Positions 11,501 through 22,565 of a stretch of 64,000 bases of DNA are shown here, in pieces (within the stretch, counting starts at the first letter, position 1; every line of letters begins with the position of its first letter). Origin of the DNA: Pleodorina starrii. Its lineage: Eukaryota; Chlorophyta; Chlorophyceae; Chlamydomonadales; Volvocaceae. Below the pieces are notes generated by a model. That model worked only from the letters and a program-made list of their open reading frames with translations. It was not told the DNA's origin and did not search any database. The stretch covers positions 186,001 through 250,000 of the forward strand of contig BRXU01000032.1 in assembly GCA_030267565.1 (NCBI GenBank). Direction: 5' to 3'. The position numbers and the translations under genes are program-made.

Positions 11501-12790
11501 GAAGGAGACAAGTTGTAGGCAAGGGGGGTGGGGGCGGGGAGGTGGGGGCCTTCGGCTGGGCGTCAAGGGCCGAACAGGGCCGTAGGGAAGAGGAGGAGGG
11601 GCGCCAACGGCAGGGAACTGGGGGAGAGAGGGGGTTATCCACGTTTAGGCCGAGGGAGGGAGAGGGGCGGGGGACGCTGTGTGTGTGCGCGCTTCTTTTC
11701 CAACCCCCCTTCCCCTCCCCCCCCTACACACCCCTCCCCCCCCGCCCCCGCAGTAAGATCGAGGAGGCGGTGTCGAAGGCTCGAGATGGTCACTACCAGC
11801 TGGCCTGTGCCTCCGCCTTCGAGGGGGTGCACCGGGTGCCGGAGATGGACGTGGGGATATCGGCGCCGCTGCAGTACTACGCAGGTGGGGGGGAGGGGAG
11901 GGGGGGAGGGAGACGCAGATGGTGCGGGCGAGAGGTATTAAGGATGGCGCCAGTGCGTGCTGGTTGTAAGGAGGGGACAGGAGGGGACGGGAGGGAGGGA
12001 GGGAGGGGCATAAACGAATAGGAAAAAGAGGGACACGCGACAACGGCTGGGCTGGAACCTAAGGGAGGTGAGGGCAGGTGGGGTGGGGCAGGGCAGGGCG
12101 GCTGTTGGCGGGGGTGTGGATGGAGGTGGGGGTGAAAGGTGCGGCCGGCGCGAGGAAGCTGGAGGAGCCGGGCGGTCCTCAGCGGCGCGCTGTGAGGACG
12201 TTTGTGTGGGTGGGGGTGCCCGGGTCGTCCCCCTCGAGTCCCCTCGACTCCCCCGGGGGGGTTTCCAGGCCCGGACAGCCTGGCCCCGGGGGGGTCGGTC
12301 CTCTCGCGGTGCCGGTGCAGTGGCATGTGGGGCTGCCAGTTGCCACCTTCGTACCCGTGCGTGCTGCTGACTGCTGACTAGCGCCCTGCCCTGCCCCTCT
12401 CAAACCCCACCCCCACCCACCACCACCCCCGCCACCACCACCGCCACCACCACCACCACCACCACCACCACGGGGGTTCGGTGGATTGGATTGGTTTCAC
12501 TGTGGATTGAATTGGATTGGATTGGGCTCTCTCCTTCTCTCTTTCTTTCTTACTCTTTCTCTCTCTCTCTCGGGGAACACGCAGAGAGCCGCCGGATCTG
12601 CGCGGAACGCGACGCGGCGGCGGCACCGGCAGCGGGAGGGACGGCGGAAGGGGCCGACGGCAGCGGCGCCGCCGCCAGCGCTGGCGCTGGTGCAGCCGCC
12701 GGCGGCGAACAGCAGCAGCAGCCGCAGCAGCCTGGCGGTCGGGGCGTGAAGCGGCCGGCCGGTGCCCTTCCTGCCCAGCCCCCTCGGTAG
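5547..12790 (+). CDS. PRIM2: DNA primase large subunit (PriL/PRIM2), complete, 12 exons
   Basis: Regulatory Fe-S subunit of the nuclear primase-polymerase alpha complex, which makes RNA-DNA primers for replication. Exons: 5547-5733, 5973-6034, 6590-6850, 7611-7694, 8162-8230, 8430-8558, 9266-9357, 9869-10046, 10524-10675, 11256-11372, 11754-11884, 12585-12790; all borders GT-AG and all phases agree, giving 555 residues (animal proteins are near 510). The N-terminus reads PSENITLEEFERLALARL, typical of the family, and the middle has DLISHYVLRLAYCR. The C-terminal Fe-S domain has four cysteines at about 327 (HFPLCMNHL), 406 (NCTTIV), 422 (HHGCPYR) and 462 (YQLACASAFE), spaced 79/16/40 as expected. 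Exon 3 carries a Ser/Ala-rich insert and the last exon an Ala/Gly/Gln-rich tail. I chose the ATG at 5547; the frame is open a little further upstream without an ATG. Confidence 0.96.
6918..6946. repeat. (ATGG)n tetranucleotide repeat
   Basis: About seven copies of ATGG/GGAT in PRIM2 intron 3. Confidence 0.93.
7702..7780. repeat. Degenerate GATCT(G) repeat
   Basis: Imperfect tandem GATCTGATCTGAGATCT units directly after the exon-4 donor in PRIM2 intron 4. Confidence 0.85.
8281..8310 (+). repeat. Dispersed repeat A copy, intronic
   Basis: AAAGAAGGTACCGCAGGGAGG, one of about ten copies of a short family (consensus about AAGATACCGCAGCGATGGRRG). It lies in PRIM2 intron 5, about 50 bases after the donor. 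Confidence 0.65.
8611..8636 (+). repeat. Dispersed repeat A copy, intronic
   Basis: AAGGAAAAGATACCGCAGTG in PRIM2 intron 6, about 50 bases after the donor; the neighbouring intron also carries a copy. Confidence 0.7.
10081..10113 (-). repeat. Dispersed repeat B copy, intronic, inverted
   Basis: Reverse complement reads CCCCGGCCTATCCGTGGGAA. It lies in PRIM2 intron 8, about 35 bases after the donor and next to a repeat A copy. Confidence 0.65.
10141..10174 (+). repeat. Dispersed repeat A copy, intronic
   Basis: AAAGACGAAACCGCAACGAA followed by gggacggaggcgatg in PRIM2 intron 8; the tail is shared with the copy at 26341. Confidence 0.6.
10350..10463. repeat. CCACCTGCCAACC-type minisatellite
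   Basis: Imperfect tandem units of CCACCTGCCA(A/C)CC in PRIM2 intron 8, upstream of the exon-9 acceptor. Confidence 0.88.
11436..11470 (+). repeat. Dispersed repeat A copy, intronic
   Basis: TTGAAGAAGATATCGCAGCG followed by atggggagg in PRIM2 intron 10. Confidence 0.68.
11631..11656 (-). repeat. Dispersed repeat B copy, intronic, inverted
   Basis: Reverse complement reads CTCGGCCTAAACGTGGATAA followed by ccccct, one of the best matches to the family consensus. It lies in PRIM2 intron 10, about 100 bases before the acceptor. Confidence 0.72.
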
Positions 12791-14592
12791 TCGCGGCAGG
12801 GAAGGCGGTCCCGGGGGGGAGGGGGGGGGCAGAGCCCCGCAGGTCCATTCTGGGGGTGGGGGGGTGTGCCATTGCCGGGTGCGCACAGCGGCACGTTTGG
12901 GCTGCGGCTGCTGTCTGGCGGGTAGGGCGGATAGGGCGCGAAAGCGGTGATGGCATCAGGCGGTGCAGAGGTGGCTGGGCAACGCGATGGCGCTTCCCCC
13001 TGGGGGTTTTGGCGGCAACATGCAGTACAAGAGGTGGGCTGGGCAGTACAAGAGGGTGTTGGCCGCTGGCGGAGCGGGTGGAGCGCGGCCTCACCTGTAG
13101 TTGCCGTACCGGTCAGGGTAGGGAGCGAGAGGACAGAGGAGCCGTCGGTGGAGGGCCCCGGCCCGCATTCCCCCGCTTAGCGCCCCCGCAGCAGCAACCG
13201 GCATCATCGGCGCCGAGGCCTTTAGGCCCAAGGCTGACACGGCCCGGCTAATATCGTGGTGTACTGTGCAACGCGTGTGTGGGTGTTGCTAATTGGGCAC
13301 CTGAGGCGGCGTCGGCGAATTTGGGTTGTGGGACCTTGACTCAGGAGGGGGGAGCTGGGCCCATGGGGCAGTACGTGAAATGCGCTGCGTATGTGGTGTG
13401 TGTGTGTTTGGGGGGGACGAGGGAGGGATCTATCTACTGGGGCGGGCGGGCGGGGGGAGACGTGGCTCAGTGGACAAATGGGCGGACGGGTGCAGTCTGT
13501 GGTGAGGGCTACGGCCGGTGAGGGCTGACCGTGTTGTGTTGGGGGGGTCCTCGGGGCGCAGTCGCCCAAGCAGAGCAGCGAAGGGGGCAGCGGTGCGCGT
13601 CGCAAACTCGGCCTTCACTTGAGAGCTCTTGAGGGCGTTGGACAGCTACCCAAAGATTCTGGTTTTCTTTCTCGCATCCTAATCGGGACTCGACACGGGG
13701 ACCCGCCACGTCGCTGGGTAACATGGACAAGGTACGGACTGAGTACGGCGTTGACTGGGCGTGATGTGGCTTGTCGTTCTGGCCAGCAGCCACGGTTGTA
13801 GGTGTCAACGGTGAAGAGTTTGGACAGTGGGATGAGTGTTGTGTTTGGATGCCGGGGCTACCGTAGAGCATTGCGTAGTGCGGCAGCACGGGGGACATGT
13901 GACGGAAGACATGACGTGGCAGCTACCCCCCGCACTTGGGTGCCGGTGACGTCATGGCGGCTCGTTACACATCATTCCAGCAACGAGCGGGGCTCGTTTC
14001 TGAAAGCGCGATGGTGCCACCGGGGTTCGCCGCACAGCCCAAACGTGAATCGCTGACACACATACACACACACAAACACACATCTACACACACACACACA
14101 AACACACATCTACACACAAACACAAACACACATCTACACACACACACAAACACACATCTACACACACATCTACACACACATCTACACACGTGTGCCCAAA
14201 GCCCCCTCCTTACCTGTGGGCACTTCCCAAATCAGGACCCAGCCACTCGCACCCAATGAGGCCCTCCCTGGCGCCCTCATGTGTACGACTCCCCCCCTCC
14301 CACACATACACACGTAGCACGCTGGGATGCCTCCTCTGGCTGGGAAGTCTCCTCTCCGCCCACCCGGGGCATCACCGCCCGCCAGCCACACTACACTACA
14401 ACACATCCACCCCCCCCCCCGCCAACACACCGTTCCTGTGCCGCCTCGCACGCAGTGTGTGGCAAGTTTTCGCCACACACTGATTTCCCCATCACAGAAA
14501 GAAGATTCTGCACGACACCCTTCCGCTTGAGATCGCTGATATGCCGCAATGCCAAACGCGCCTATTCACCGCACCACGCCCCCACCCCTGGC
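12791..14592. other. Convergent intergenic region between PRIM2 and the OPR-like gene
   Basis: Both flanking genes end here, so it should hold two 3' UTRs. Apart from the CA-rich minisatellite at 14056-14188 I see no gene, RNA or repeat I can support. A clear TGTAA-type polyadenylation signal close to the PRIM2 stop was not found; TTACA (TGTAA on the minus strand) occurs at about 13967 for the OPR-like gene. Confidence 0.6.
14056..14188. repeat. (CA)n / CATCTACACACA minisatellite
   Basis: CA dinucleotides organised into a higher-order unit of about 12-28 bases in which each CA run is separated by CATCTA or AAACA. Confidence 0.95.
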
Positions 14593-17500
14593 CTACAGTC
14601 CCAGCATAACAGCGTACGCCTGGCGGATCTTTCGGCGGTTGGACTCCGAGAAGCGGGGCTTGAGGCGGATGCAGGCCTCCCTGGAGGGGGAGAGCGGAGG
14701 GCAGAAGGTAACGGTGGGGGGGATTTCCACATGTCTCGCAATTTTTTGCATTTGGACTGGGAAGCGGGAGAGGGACAATCCGGATGGACAGCAGGAGGAG
14801 GAGGGCGTGTGATGGTGATGGAGGGAGAAAGAGAGGGTGGGGGCCGGGCTGAATTCAGGGCGAGTGGGGCGGCAATCGATGTCTTTCCAGGCCTGTTCTC
14901 TCTAAGGGGAGGACTCGGGGGGACTTTTGGGGAGGAGCGGGGCTCTGGCAGTTGGGGGGGTGCTCGGGAGGGGCCATGTTCGTCCGGATGCTCGGGGCCC
15001 TCCAGCGTTCACCGATTGGAGTCCCCCCAACCCACCCTTAGCCCCTAGGGCCTCCGCCCACCTGTGCAGCCGCATCCATTCGGCCCCCGGCAGCTGCCCC
15101 AGCCTCGCAAAGCCGTCCGCCAGCTGCACCAGCTGGGGGGGCTCCAGGGAGGGCAGGGAGGGCTGCGTGGCGATGGCCAAGTCCAGGAGCAACCTGCAAG
15201 GGGGTGGGTGGGTGGGTAGGTGGGGTGGTTTGGAGATGGAGGCGGGGGACGCAGGGGGCGGGGGCGTCAAGACTCAACAGAAACGATTGGGTCAACAGCG
15301 GCGGCAGCAGCGGGGGACTGCCGGGGCCCGCATTGAACACCGCCGGGGGAGCTCTGTCGAGATGCGCAACGCCACACTTCGCCTGGGGGTCAGTGATATG
15401 CTCCTTTGTTCGCCCGGGGTGGGGGAGGGTTGGAGAGCCGGGAACGGAAGTAAGCGGCCACAACTGGTTTCGATCCGGGGTTTCAGGGCGCCAGCAGAGG
15501 GCGGCGGTGGTGGTGGCTGAGGCAGCGGCCCTATCCCGGGTGCAGGAGGCGGCGGCGGTGGCAGTGGTGGCAGCTCCGTTGCTCCTCGCAGCTGCCTGCC
15601 TGTCTAGCTGGTGGTGGTGGTGGTGGTGGTGGGGGTGCACCGCCAGGCCACAGCCCGGCCGGCCGTATCTCTCGAGTCTCCCGTCCAGTCCCCTCCCGTC
15701 CCCTCCCCTTTCTCGCCGCCCCTCCCCCGTCTCTGGTTTGCCCCCCCCCCCATCCCCTTTACGCCCCCCCCGCCCGCTGGGCCAACGGAGCGTAGCGGCA
15801 CCCGCTGCCGTGACTCTTACCTGCGGTGCCTTCGTACGTACAGCTGTGTGTACGGATACGTGATGTACGGCAGTGCCCACACCAGCGCCGCCACGTCAGA
15901 TGGCTGCGAGGCGGTCAGGCAGCGGTGCAGAGCGGAGAGGAGCGCCGCCGACAGCTGCGGGGGGGCGGGGGAGGGGGGGAGAGGGAGCCGGGGGGAGTGG
16001 CGGGGGTGGAGAGTACGACACTATGGCACTCCAAATGAAGCCGCAGAAGATACCAACCCCCCGCAGAGATGGAACTGAGGAGACGTTGGGCGACGAATGG
16101 GCCCCCCCCGGCGGGAGGAGGCGAGCTGCAGGGGGTGGGTGGGGAGGCGGTGGAGACTGTGGTGGTGGCGGCGGTGGCGGTGGTGGTGGTGGTGGGTCCT
16201 GAACGAAGTGTCTGCGCGGCCAGCCCAGCCCAGCCCAGCCCGGCAGGGGCAGCCCAGCAGAGCCTCCGCCCGCACCCCGAGGGGGGATCCCCCCTCCCCC
16301 CCCGGGGAAGAGCGGGACGGACAGCACTGGCCTTTGTGGCGTTGTGTGGCTTGGCGGCGTTGGCGGCAATGCAGCGCAGAGCCCCCGGGGCCCCCCGGCC
16401 CCCCGCCCCCCGGCCCCTCGACCCCCCGCCCCCCCGGCCCCCGGCGCGGAGGGATGCGTGCCACTGCAGGGAGGGCATGAGGGTTACATAGGTGGGCCCG
16501 ATCGGATGCGGCGCATCTCCCCCCTCCCCCCCCCGCCGTGGTCCTCCGATGCTGCCGTACAGGTACTGCGTGCACAGGTACCGCGAGCTGGCGACGTGTA
16601 AAACAACCTACGGCACTCACATTGTACGGCACCGGCACGCGCAGCTTTGCAAACGCCGCCGCCGCCCGCGCGACCTGCCAGGGCACCAGCCGCGGCGCCG
16701 CCGCCAGCAGTGCCGCCGCCATCGCTCGGCGCCAGGGGCCGGTGGGCAGGCGGCGGCCCCGACCCACACTCCACATCAGGTCCACGAGTTGAGAGGGGCT
16801 GGGGAGCGAGCGGGGGGGGGGGGTGGGGGGGGGTGGGGATGTGGGATGTGGAGGACGGTTAAGATACACGGATCGAGGGGCGGACGGGGGGTCAGGGAGT
16901 GATATGCTCCACAAAGGGCGGACGGGGGGAAGAGGAAGGGGGGGGACTGTGGGACTAAGTGGGAGTCCGAGGGAAGGGCGCGGCTGTGATGGGAGGCTGG
17001 GAGGGAGGTAGGGGGACACAGCGCCGTCAGGGGCGGTAAGAAAGGGAGCATCAGGTGGTGGTGGTGGTGGAGCCCTTTGCGCTCCGCACGTGCTCCGAAA
17101 CCGTACTGCGCATGCACCGCACGTCGTCGTGTGTCCGCAGTACCCTTACCGCGTCCATGCTGCCGCGTCCCCCGGTTACCCGGGGGGGGGGGGCTCAGCC
17201 TGCCCGCACCTCAGCGCCGCAGCGCGACTTGCTTCGCCCCGGGGGGGGGAGGGGCAGCCTTCGGAACAGCCACCCACCACTCATCCACAGGTGCCGGAAC
17301 CGGCGCTGACAAACCCACCCAACCCACCAACCCAACCAACCCACCAACAGTAAACGAGCACTGCGGGGCACTTGCTCGCGTGGGGCCCCGTTCGCCCCTC
17401 CACCCTCCACCCTCCACCCTCCACCCTCCACCCTCCACCCTCCACCCTCCACCCTCCACCCTCCACCCTCCACCCTCCACCCTCCACCCTCCACCCTCCA

Positions 17501-20500
17501 CCCTCCACCCTCCACCCGACCAGAGACGTGCAGACAAAGGTGGCCAGCGGGGTAGCTGCCCTTGGCCCCCGCGCCCCCCACCCCCCCACATGCCCCTCCA
17601 CCCCCCCGCCCTCCTCCACCTCACCTCAGTCGACTCAGCCTGGTCTGTGTCCCGGCGAACAGCCTCGCCGCCCACACGCGCGTCACGCCACCCTCCTCCT
17701 CCTCCTCCTGCCGCCCCGCCGCCTCGCTCAGCTGCACCGCCGCCCAAGCCACGGCCGTCAGCTGGGAGGGACGCAGCCCCGCCAGGCCGCGCTCCGAAAC
17801 CCGCGGCCAGCGCCCGCCGTGGCCGCCCCACGCACCGCCGCCGCTGACGCCGCCCCTCCCTTCCGCAAGCTCCACCTCTGCCTCCGCCGCACTGCCCGTC
17901 GTCGTCGCCGTCGTGGCCCCCCTCAGTTGGCCTCCGCCAACCGCGGCCGCGGCTGCAGGTCTGGGAGCGGGGCTGGCGGTTGCAGCGCCGGTCGGTGGAG
18001 GCAGACTCCTGCTGGTGCTGGTGCTGCTGCTTCTGGTGCTGGTGCGTGCGGTGCGTGCGTTGCATGTGGGTCGCAGCAGGAACAGCGTCCGGGTGGGTCT
18101 GGGGTCGGACACGGCGCGTAGGGCCCTATTCAGCTGGGGCCGGCTCATCTGCGACACACACACACCGGACAGGAGAGGAATGGAGGGGCCAGGGGGGAGG
18201 CGGGAGTCGGGGGGGAGGGGGGTGGGGCGTCACACGGAGAGGTGAGTGGCACCGGATGGGTCTGGAAACTGGAAACCGGAAATTATATCCGCCTAAAGCC
18301 GCCTAAACAGTCGGGTAAACCGGAGGGAACCAACCGACGCCCGGGCAGCTGCCGCCGCTGCCGATGTTGCGGGTATGGCGCAAGGGGGCGGCAGGCTGGG
18401 GGAGCGCGGCGAGGGAGGAGGCGAGGGAGGAGGCGAGGGAGGAGGCGAGGGAGGAGGCGAGGGAGGAGGCGAGGGCCAATCCGTGGTTGACTGCCGATGG
18501 CCTGCATGTGCCTCCCGCGCCCCCTGAAAGGCCCCCTTCCCTCCCCTTTTCCCTGACCCGCCCCCTAGCAAAACCCCCTTCCCTGCCCTCCCCTCCCCTG
18601 CCCTGCCCTCCCCTCCCCCCCTCCCCTGCCCTTCCCTCCCCTCCGCCTCCTTCCCACCTGCAGCCCCAACACGGCGAACCCCCACAGCACATCCGCCACC
18701 TCCCCCGCACCCAGCGGCGGCGGCCCTCGTCGCTGCGGCTGCGGCTGTGTGCGAGATGGACCCCGACGCCGCCGCAGCAACCGTGCCCCTCCGCGCGCCA
18801 GCCGCCGCCACCGCGGTCGCGGCCGCAGCTCCTCCAACAGCCTCTGCCTTACATCCCCCTCCGGACTCAGCCGCAGCCGCAGCGCAGCAGCCGCCCATAC
18901 CGCCGCCGCGGCCGCGGACGCGCTCAGCGTCGCCGCCGCCGCCGCCGCCGCCGTGGCGGCGGCGCCAGCGGGGCTGCGGGCGCCGCCCGCGGATACGGCG
19001 TCCGCGTCCCGTCCCAGCTCCGCTGAGGGGCCCTGGGCCCCTGGGGGCTGCACCGTCAGCATTCCGTCGATCCGCAGCAACAGCTGCTGCAGCCGCACGC
19101 GAAGCTGCGACCCGATGACGCCGCCGCTACCCATCCCCGCCGCTACGCCGTAATCTGCATTTGGCACCCGGGTACCCGGACGCGTCGTAGCCCCTCGTGC
19201 CACGCTCGGCGGCAAGATGCCGACGGCGCTGTTTCGCTTGTACGACGGCTGCGGCGACGGCGCTGCTGCCGCCGCCGCCGCCGCCGGCGGCTGCTTCTGG
19301 CCGCCGCCGGCGGTGGCGGGTAGCAGGCCGGGGTAGCGGTACGTCAGCTTGGTGGCACGTCGCAGCAGCACCGCCACCTCGTCGCTCGTCCAGGCCTCAG
19401 GCTGTACGATAGCGGCGTCATTCACGACCCGCAACAGAACCTCCGCCGCCAGGGCTGCGCCGTCGGTGCGGTCGCCGGCGATGCTTGCGAGTCCGCCGCC
19501 GCCGGCGCCACGCCGCGGCGCCGCCGCCGGCCGCTCCATAGCGCGCGCGCCCATGCGCGCCTCACCTGTAAACGGTCGCCACTGCTCCTGCTCCTGCTGC
19601 TGCTGGCGCGACAAGTGCGGCGTGGCCGATTGCGGTCCCAGCCGCCCCCCCGACAACTCGCTCGCCGTCGCCTCCGCCGCCGCGGCCGCTCGTCCCGCGT
19701 AGAGGAGGCCAGGAGGCGCTGCCCGGCCGGCTGGCGGGGCCATGGGCGGTATCGGGCTGAACCGCGTCAGCCCGGCCGCCTCCGCCGCCGCCGTCGACGA
19801 AACCGAATAACGCCGCCCACTCGGACCCGATGCCGCCGCCTCCGCCGCCGCTGCGTGTCCTGGGAGCATCACCGCCGCGGCTGTCCTCGCCTCCGCCTCC
19901 GCCTCCGCCGTCGGTCTGAGCTCCCGCTCCCGCTCCGGTCGGCGCCCCGGCCCGGCTCCCTCCGACGGCCTCGTCAGCGACGGTGGCGGAGGCTCCACCA
20001 GCCACCGCGCGTGCCTCTGCACCTGCACCTCCCATTCCAGCTCCCAGTCGGCCTGCCACCGCGCGTCCTCCGCCGCACCCGTGGCGGGCGGCGATCCCCG
20101 GGACTGAGCCGCCCATCCGCCGCCGCGGGACGACGACGACAGCGGCGGCGGCTGGGCCGCGCTTACCGCCTCGCCAACAGGGACTGCAAAATCCGCAGCC
20201 TCATCGAAGTCGACCCACAGAGCGCCATCATCGTCATCCGCCCCCGCAGCCGCCGGCGCGACAGCTGCGGCAGCAGCAGCAGGAGAGCGGACAGCGCCGC
20301 TGCCGCGGCCACCCGCCGCAGCACCGACGTCGGCCTCCAGGCCCCAGTCGCCGAAGCCGGCGGCGCCGCCAGCGGCAGCGTCGTCGCCGCCGCCGCCGCC
20401 GCCGCGCCCCCCCGCAGTGGAGTGGTCTCTGAACCTGCGCGACTGCAGCAGCAGATCCAGCTGCTGCCGCGGCGGTGGGCGGCCCTCGGGGCCCCCGGCC

Positions 20501-20851
20501 ACGTCCAGCAGCTGCTCTGCCTCCGACCAGCTTCGGACGTTGCGAACGAGGAACGAGGCCGGAGCGACCCGCGGGTCATGGTGGCCGCCGCCGCCGCCGC
20601 GGTAGTCCAGCCGTCCGTCCACCCCGCCCGTCGTGGGACCTGCGCGCGCAGCGCTAGCCTGGCCGCGGTCCAACGCCCCGTCAGGACGCAGCGACGACCG
20701 ACCCGCGGGTCGCCGCGTCGGATCCGTCGGTCCCCGTCGCGTCCGGACCTGCTGCTCCGCGGGTGGCCTCCGCGGCGCGGCTCCGGTGGTGCCACCGGAT
20801 CTCTGCGAGGAGGACGGTGTCGGAGCGCCTGCAGCGCCCCGGTGGGACGGC

Positions 20852-20885
<34 letters not shown>

Positions 20886-21357
20886 TTGCAGCATCGGTGG
20901 TGCCGCCGCCACCGGCGTCTGGACTCTCCTGCCGGTGCAGGGCGCCGCACCGCGCCGCCTGCTCTCTGCGTTCCGCTCCGGCTGCCGCTCTCGCCAGGAG
21001 GGCTGCGGGGCCGCGGCGGGTCGCGCCACACCCGGAGCGCACCAGGGAGGGCCTCTCGTAGCAGCGGAGGTCGTTGGACGAGCGGTGGAGCGGGCGGGGC
21101 GGGAACTGGGCGCTGTGCGGCAGGGCGGCGGCCGTCCGGACGGATGCGGCCGCTCCGCGACCCGATTGGGGTGTGGCCGCGCCGGAGGCAGCTGTTTGCA
21201 GGTGGTGGTGGTGGTGGTGGTGAGGAGCCGGGGTTGTGCGGTTGGCGGTCGGAGCTCCGCAGCGCCGCCGGTGCGGTCGGCGGTGATGTGGGATCCATCC
21301 CGGGGGTGTGGGACAGGGCGCAGCGGGCGTCAGCTGCGCCGTTGGGTTGCACGACAT
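14593..21357 (-). CDS. Large octotricopeptide-repeat (OPR)-like protein
   Basis: Minus-strand exons, 5' to 3': 21357-18658, 18148-17625, 16798-16621, 15954-15821, 15193-15062, 14680-14593; all GT-AG with matching phases, giving 1251 residues. The C-terminal third has recurring helical-repeat signatures about 35-40 residues apart: ADVLWGFAVLG, TAVAWAAVQL, LVDLMWSVGRG, ARAAAAFAKL, AALVWALPYI, VQLADGFARLG. This pattern fits the OPR/FASTK-like families that bind organellar RNA in green algae; no terminal RAP domain is visible. The first 110 residues are rich in Arg, Ala, Pro and Ser with almost no acidic residues, consistent with an organelle transit peptide. Residues about 120-850 are mostly low complexity (poly-Ala, Gly, Pro). 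The frame is open without an ATG to 21654, so an upstream exon is possible. The target RNA is unknown. Confidence 0.75.
16041..16085 (+). repeat. Dispersed repeat A copy, antisense in OPR-like intron
   Basis: GCAGAAGATACC then cccccCGCAGAGATGGAACTG: the family core interrupted by a short C run. It lies in intron 3 of the minus-strand OPR-like gene, antisense to it. Confidence 0.5.
17397..17517. repeat. (CCACCCT)n 7-bp minisatellite
   Basis: About 17 perfect copies of CCACCCT in intron 2 (17624-16799) of the OPR-like gene. The spurious long open frames here on both strands come from this array. Confidence 0.97.
18408..18475. repeat. 12-bp GAGGGAGGAGGC tandem repeat
   Basis: Five to six perfect 12-bp units in intron 1 of the OPR-like gene. 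Confidence 0.96.
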
Positions 21358-22565
21358 GGTCTGGAGAGGCAGTGAAGCTACACTCCAGGGGGGCGACGTG
21401 GCCAAGAGTTCACAGAGAGGCGTCGCCTGTGGCGGGTTCCGGAAGGGAGGAGTTGGTGCGAGGGATGGCGGCCTGGAGGCGACGTGGGGGCTGAAGGCGT
21501 GCCGCCACCCCCCGCGAGCGCTGCTAATATTGTGTAGACATGTTCTCCGAGGGTCCAATTCGGTCCCAGGCTTGCAGGCAGCTACGACACGAGCGAGACG
21601 GCGCCCGCCAGCGGAAAGAGGCCTTCGCGTTCGAATCAATTGGCTGCGCGGCACCAGAATTTAGAGCAGTATGACGGTCGACAGAACACGCATACGCTCA
21701 AGTAGACCGGCACAGAGGTCCAAGCGCCGAAGTCCGCAACAGAAAGCTTGTTTGCACAGCCGACAGAGAGGTGGTTTCAGCCTACTACAAATGATGAAAG
21801 GAATGTATGTTAGCTTCTGTGTGGTATAAACCGTAGACAAGAGTAATACTGATGTGCCGTACGAAAGTGCCCTCGGCTCTTGTCCGTCAGCTTGCTTGGC
21901 GGCCCAGCTCTAGGCCACAGTTGGTCCTACATTAGCCGAACTGTTTTACAAACGTACTAACAAATACAAAGGGCGGTGGCAGGCTTTCCCAAATAACGAT
22001 CAGCTGAGCTGCCGCCGCTTGGTTGGCCTGTTTTCGGAAAGAACATTGCTTCTTGGAAACCTTTGCAGCATAAGTTTCTACACAACCACCGGAACCTGTG
22101 TGCGTGGCGCTTGTGTGTGCGCCCCGTGGTTTAGGCCCTTTGACGCCACACAAGCCCGGCTCCTAACATTGAAGCGTTGCATGAGCTTGATGCTGCGCCA
22201 ATAGAAAGGGGACTGGGCTCATACCGGGCAAACCGGGTATAGCGGGCCAGCGCCGGCGCTCATGCAAGTTGAGCCTCTCCTTCTCACTAACAATGCTTCC
22301 TGCCTGACTACATCTATCCATCTGGAGGCGGGTGCTGCGGGTACGCGGGGCGAATCCTTTGCTGGGCAAATGGGAGCGCCTAAATGAAGCTCTGGCCCGC
22401 GGGTTTGCTGTGAGCTCCCTAGTCTACTGTGTGACGGCAACCATTTCATATCTAAAAGCTGCTTGCTCGGCAAGCTTCTACGAACGCGTTGCCCAAGCAT
22501 CCATCGTCCGCGAGTGCGCTAAAACAACGCCTCCCGAATTTGCACACGGCTTGCAACTCATTTCC
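21358..22565. promoter_or_regulatory. Divergent intergenic region, OPR-like gene / PNUTS-like gene
   Basis: The OPR-like gene reads leftward and the PNUTS-like gene rightward, so both promoters should be here. Base composition drops to moderate GC between about 21660 and 22330. No clear TATA box or other named element could be assigned. Both coding frames extend a short way into the region without ATG codons, so extra 5' exons cannot be excluded. Confidence 0.5.

Noticed and set aside
16340..16480. Possible OPR exon after ctgcag near 16465 (minus)
   Set aside because: The sequence becomes a G/C homopolymer-like run; skipping it gives a clean phase-0 junction 16621 to 15954.
17397..17517. CRISPR-like array
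   Set aside because: A 7-bp unit without spacers in a eukaryotic intron is a minisatellite.
17211..18121. Possible additional OPR exon around 17120-17290 (minus)
   Set aside because: Exons 18148-17625 and 16798-16621 join in matching phase directly, and the candidate exon's frame meets a stop.
21560..21650. tRNA-like GTTCGAATC box near 21628
   Set aside because: No matching A box and no cloverleaf could be drawn around it.
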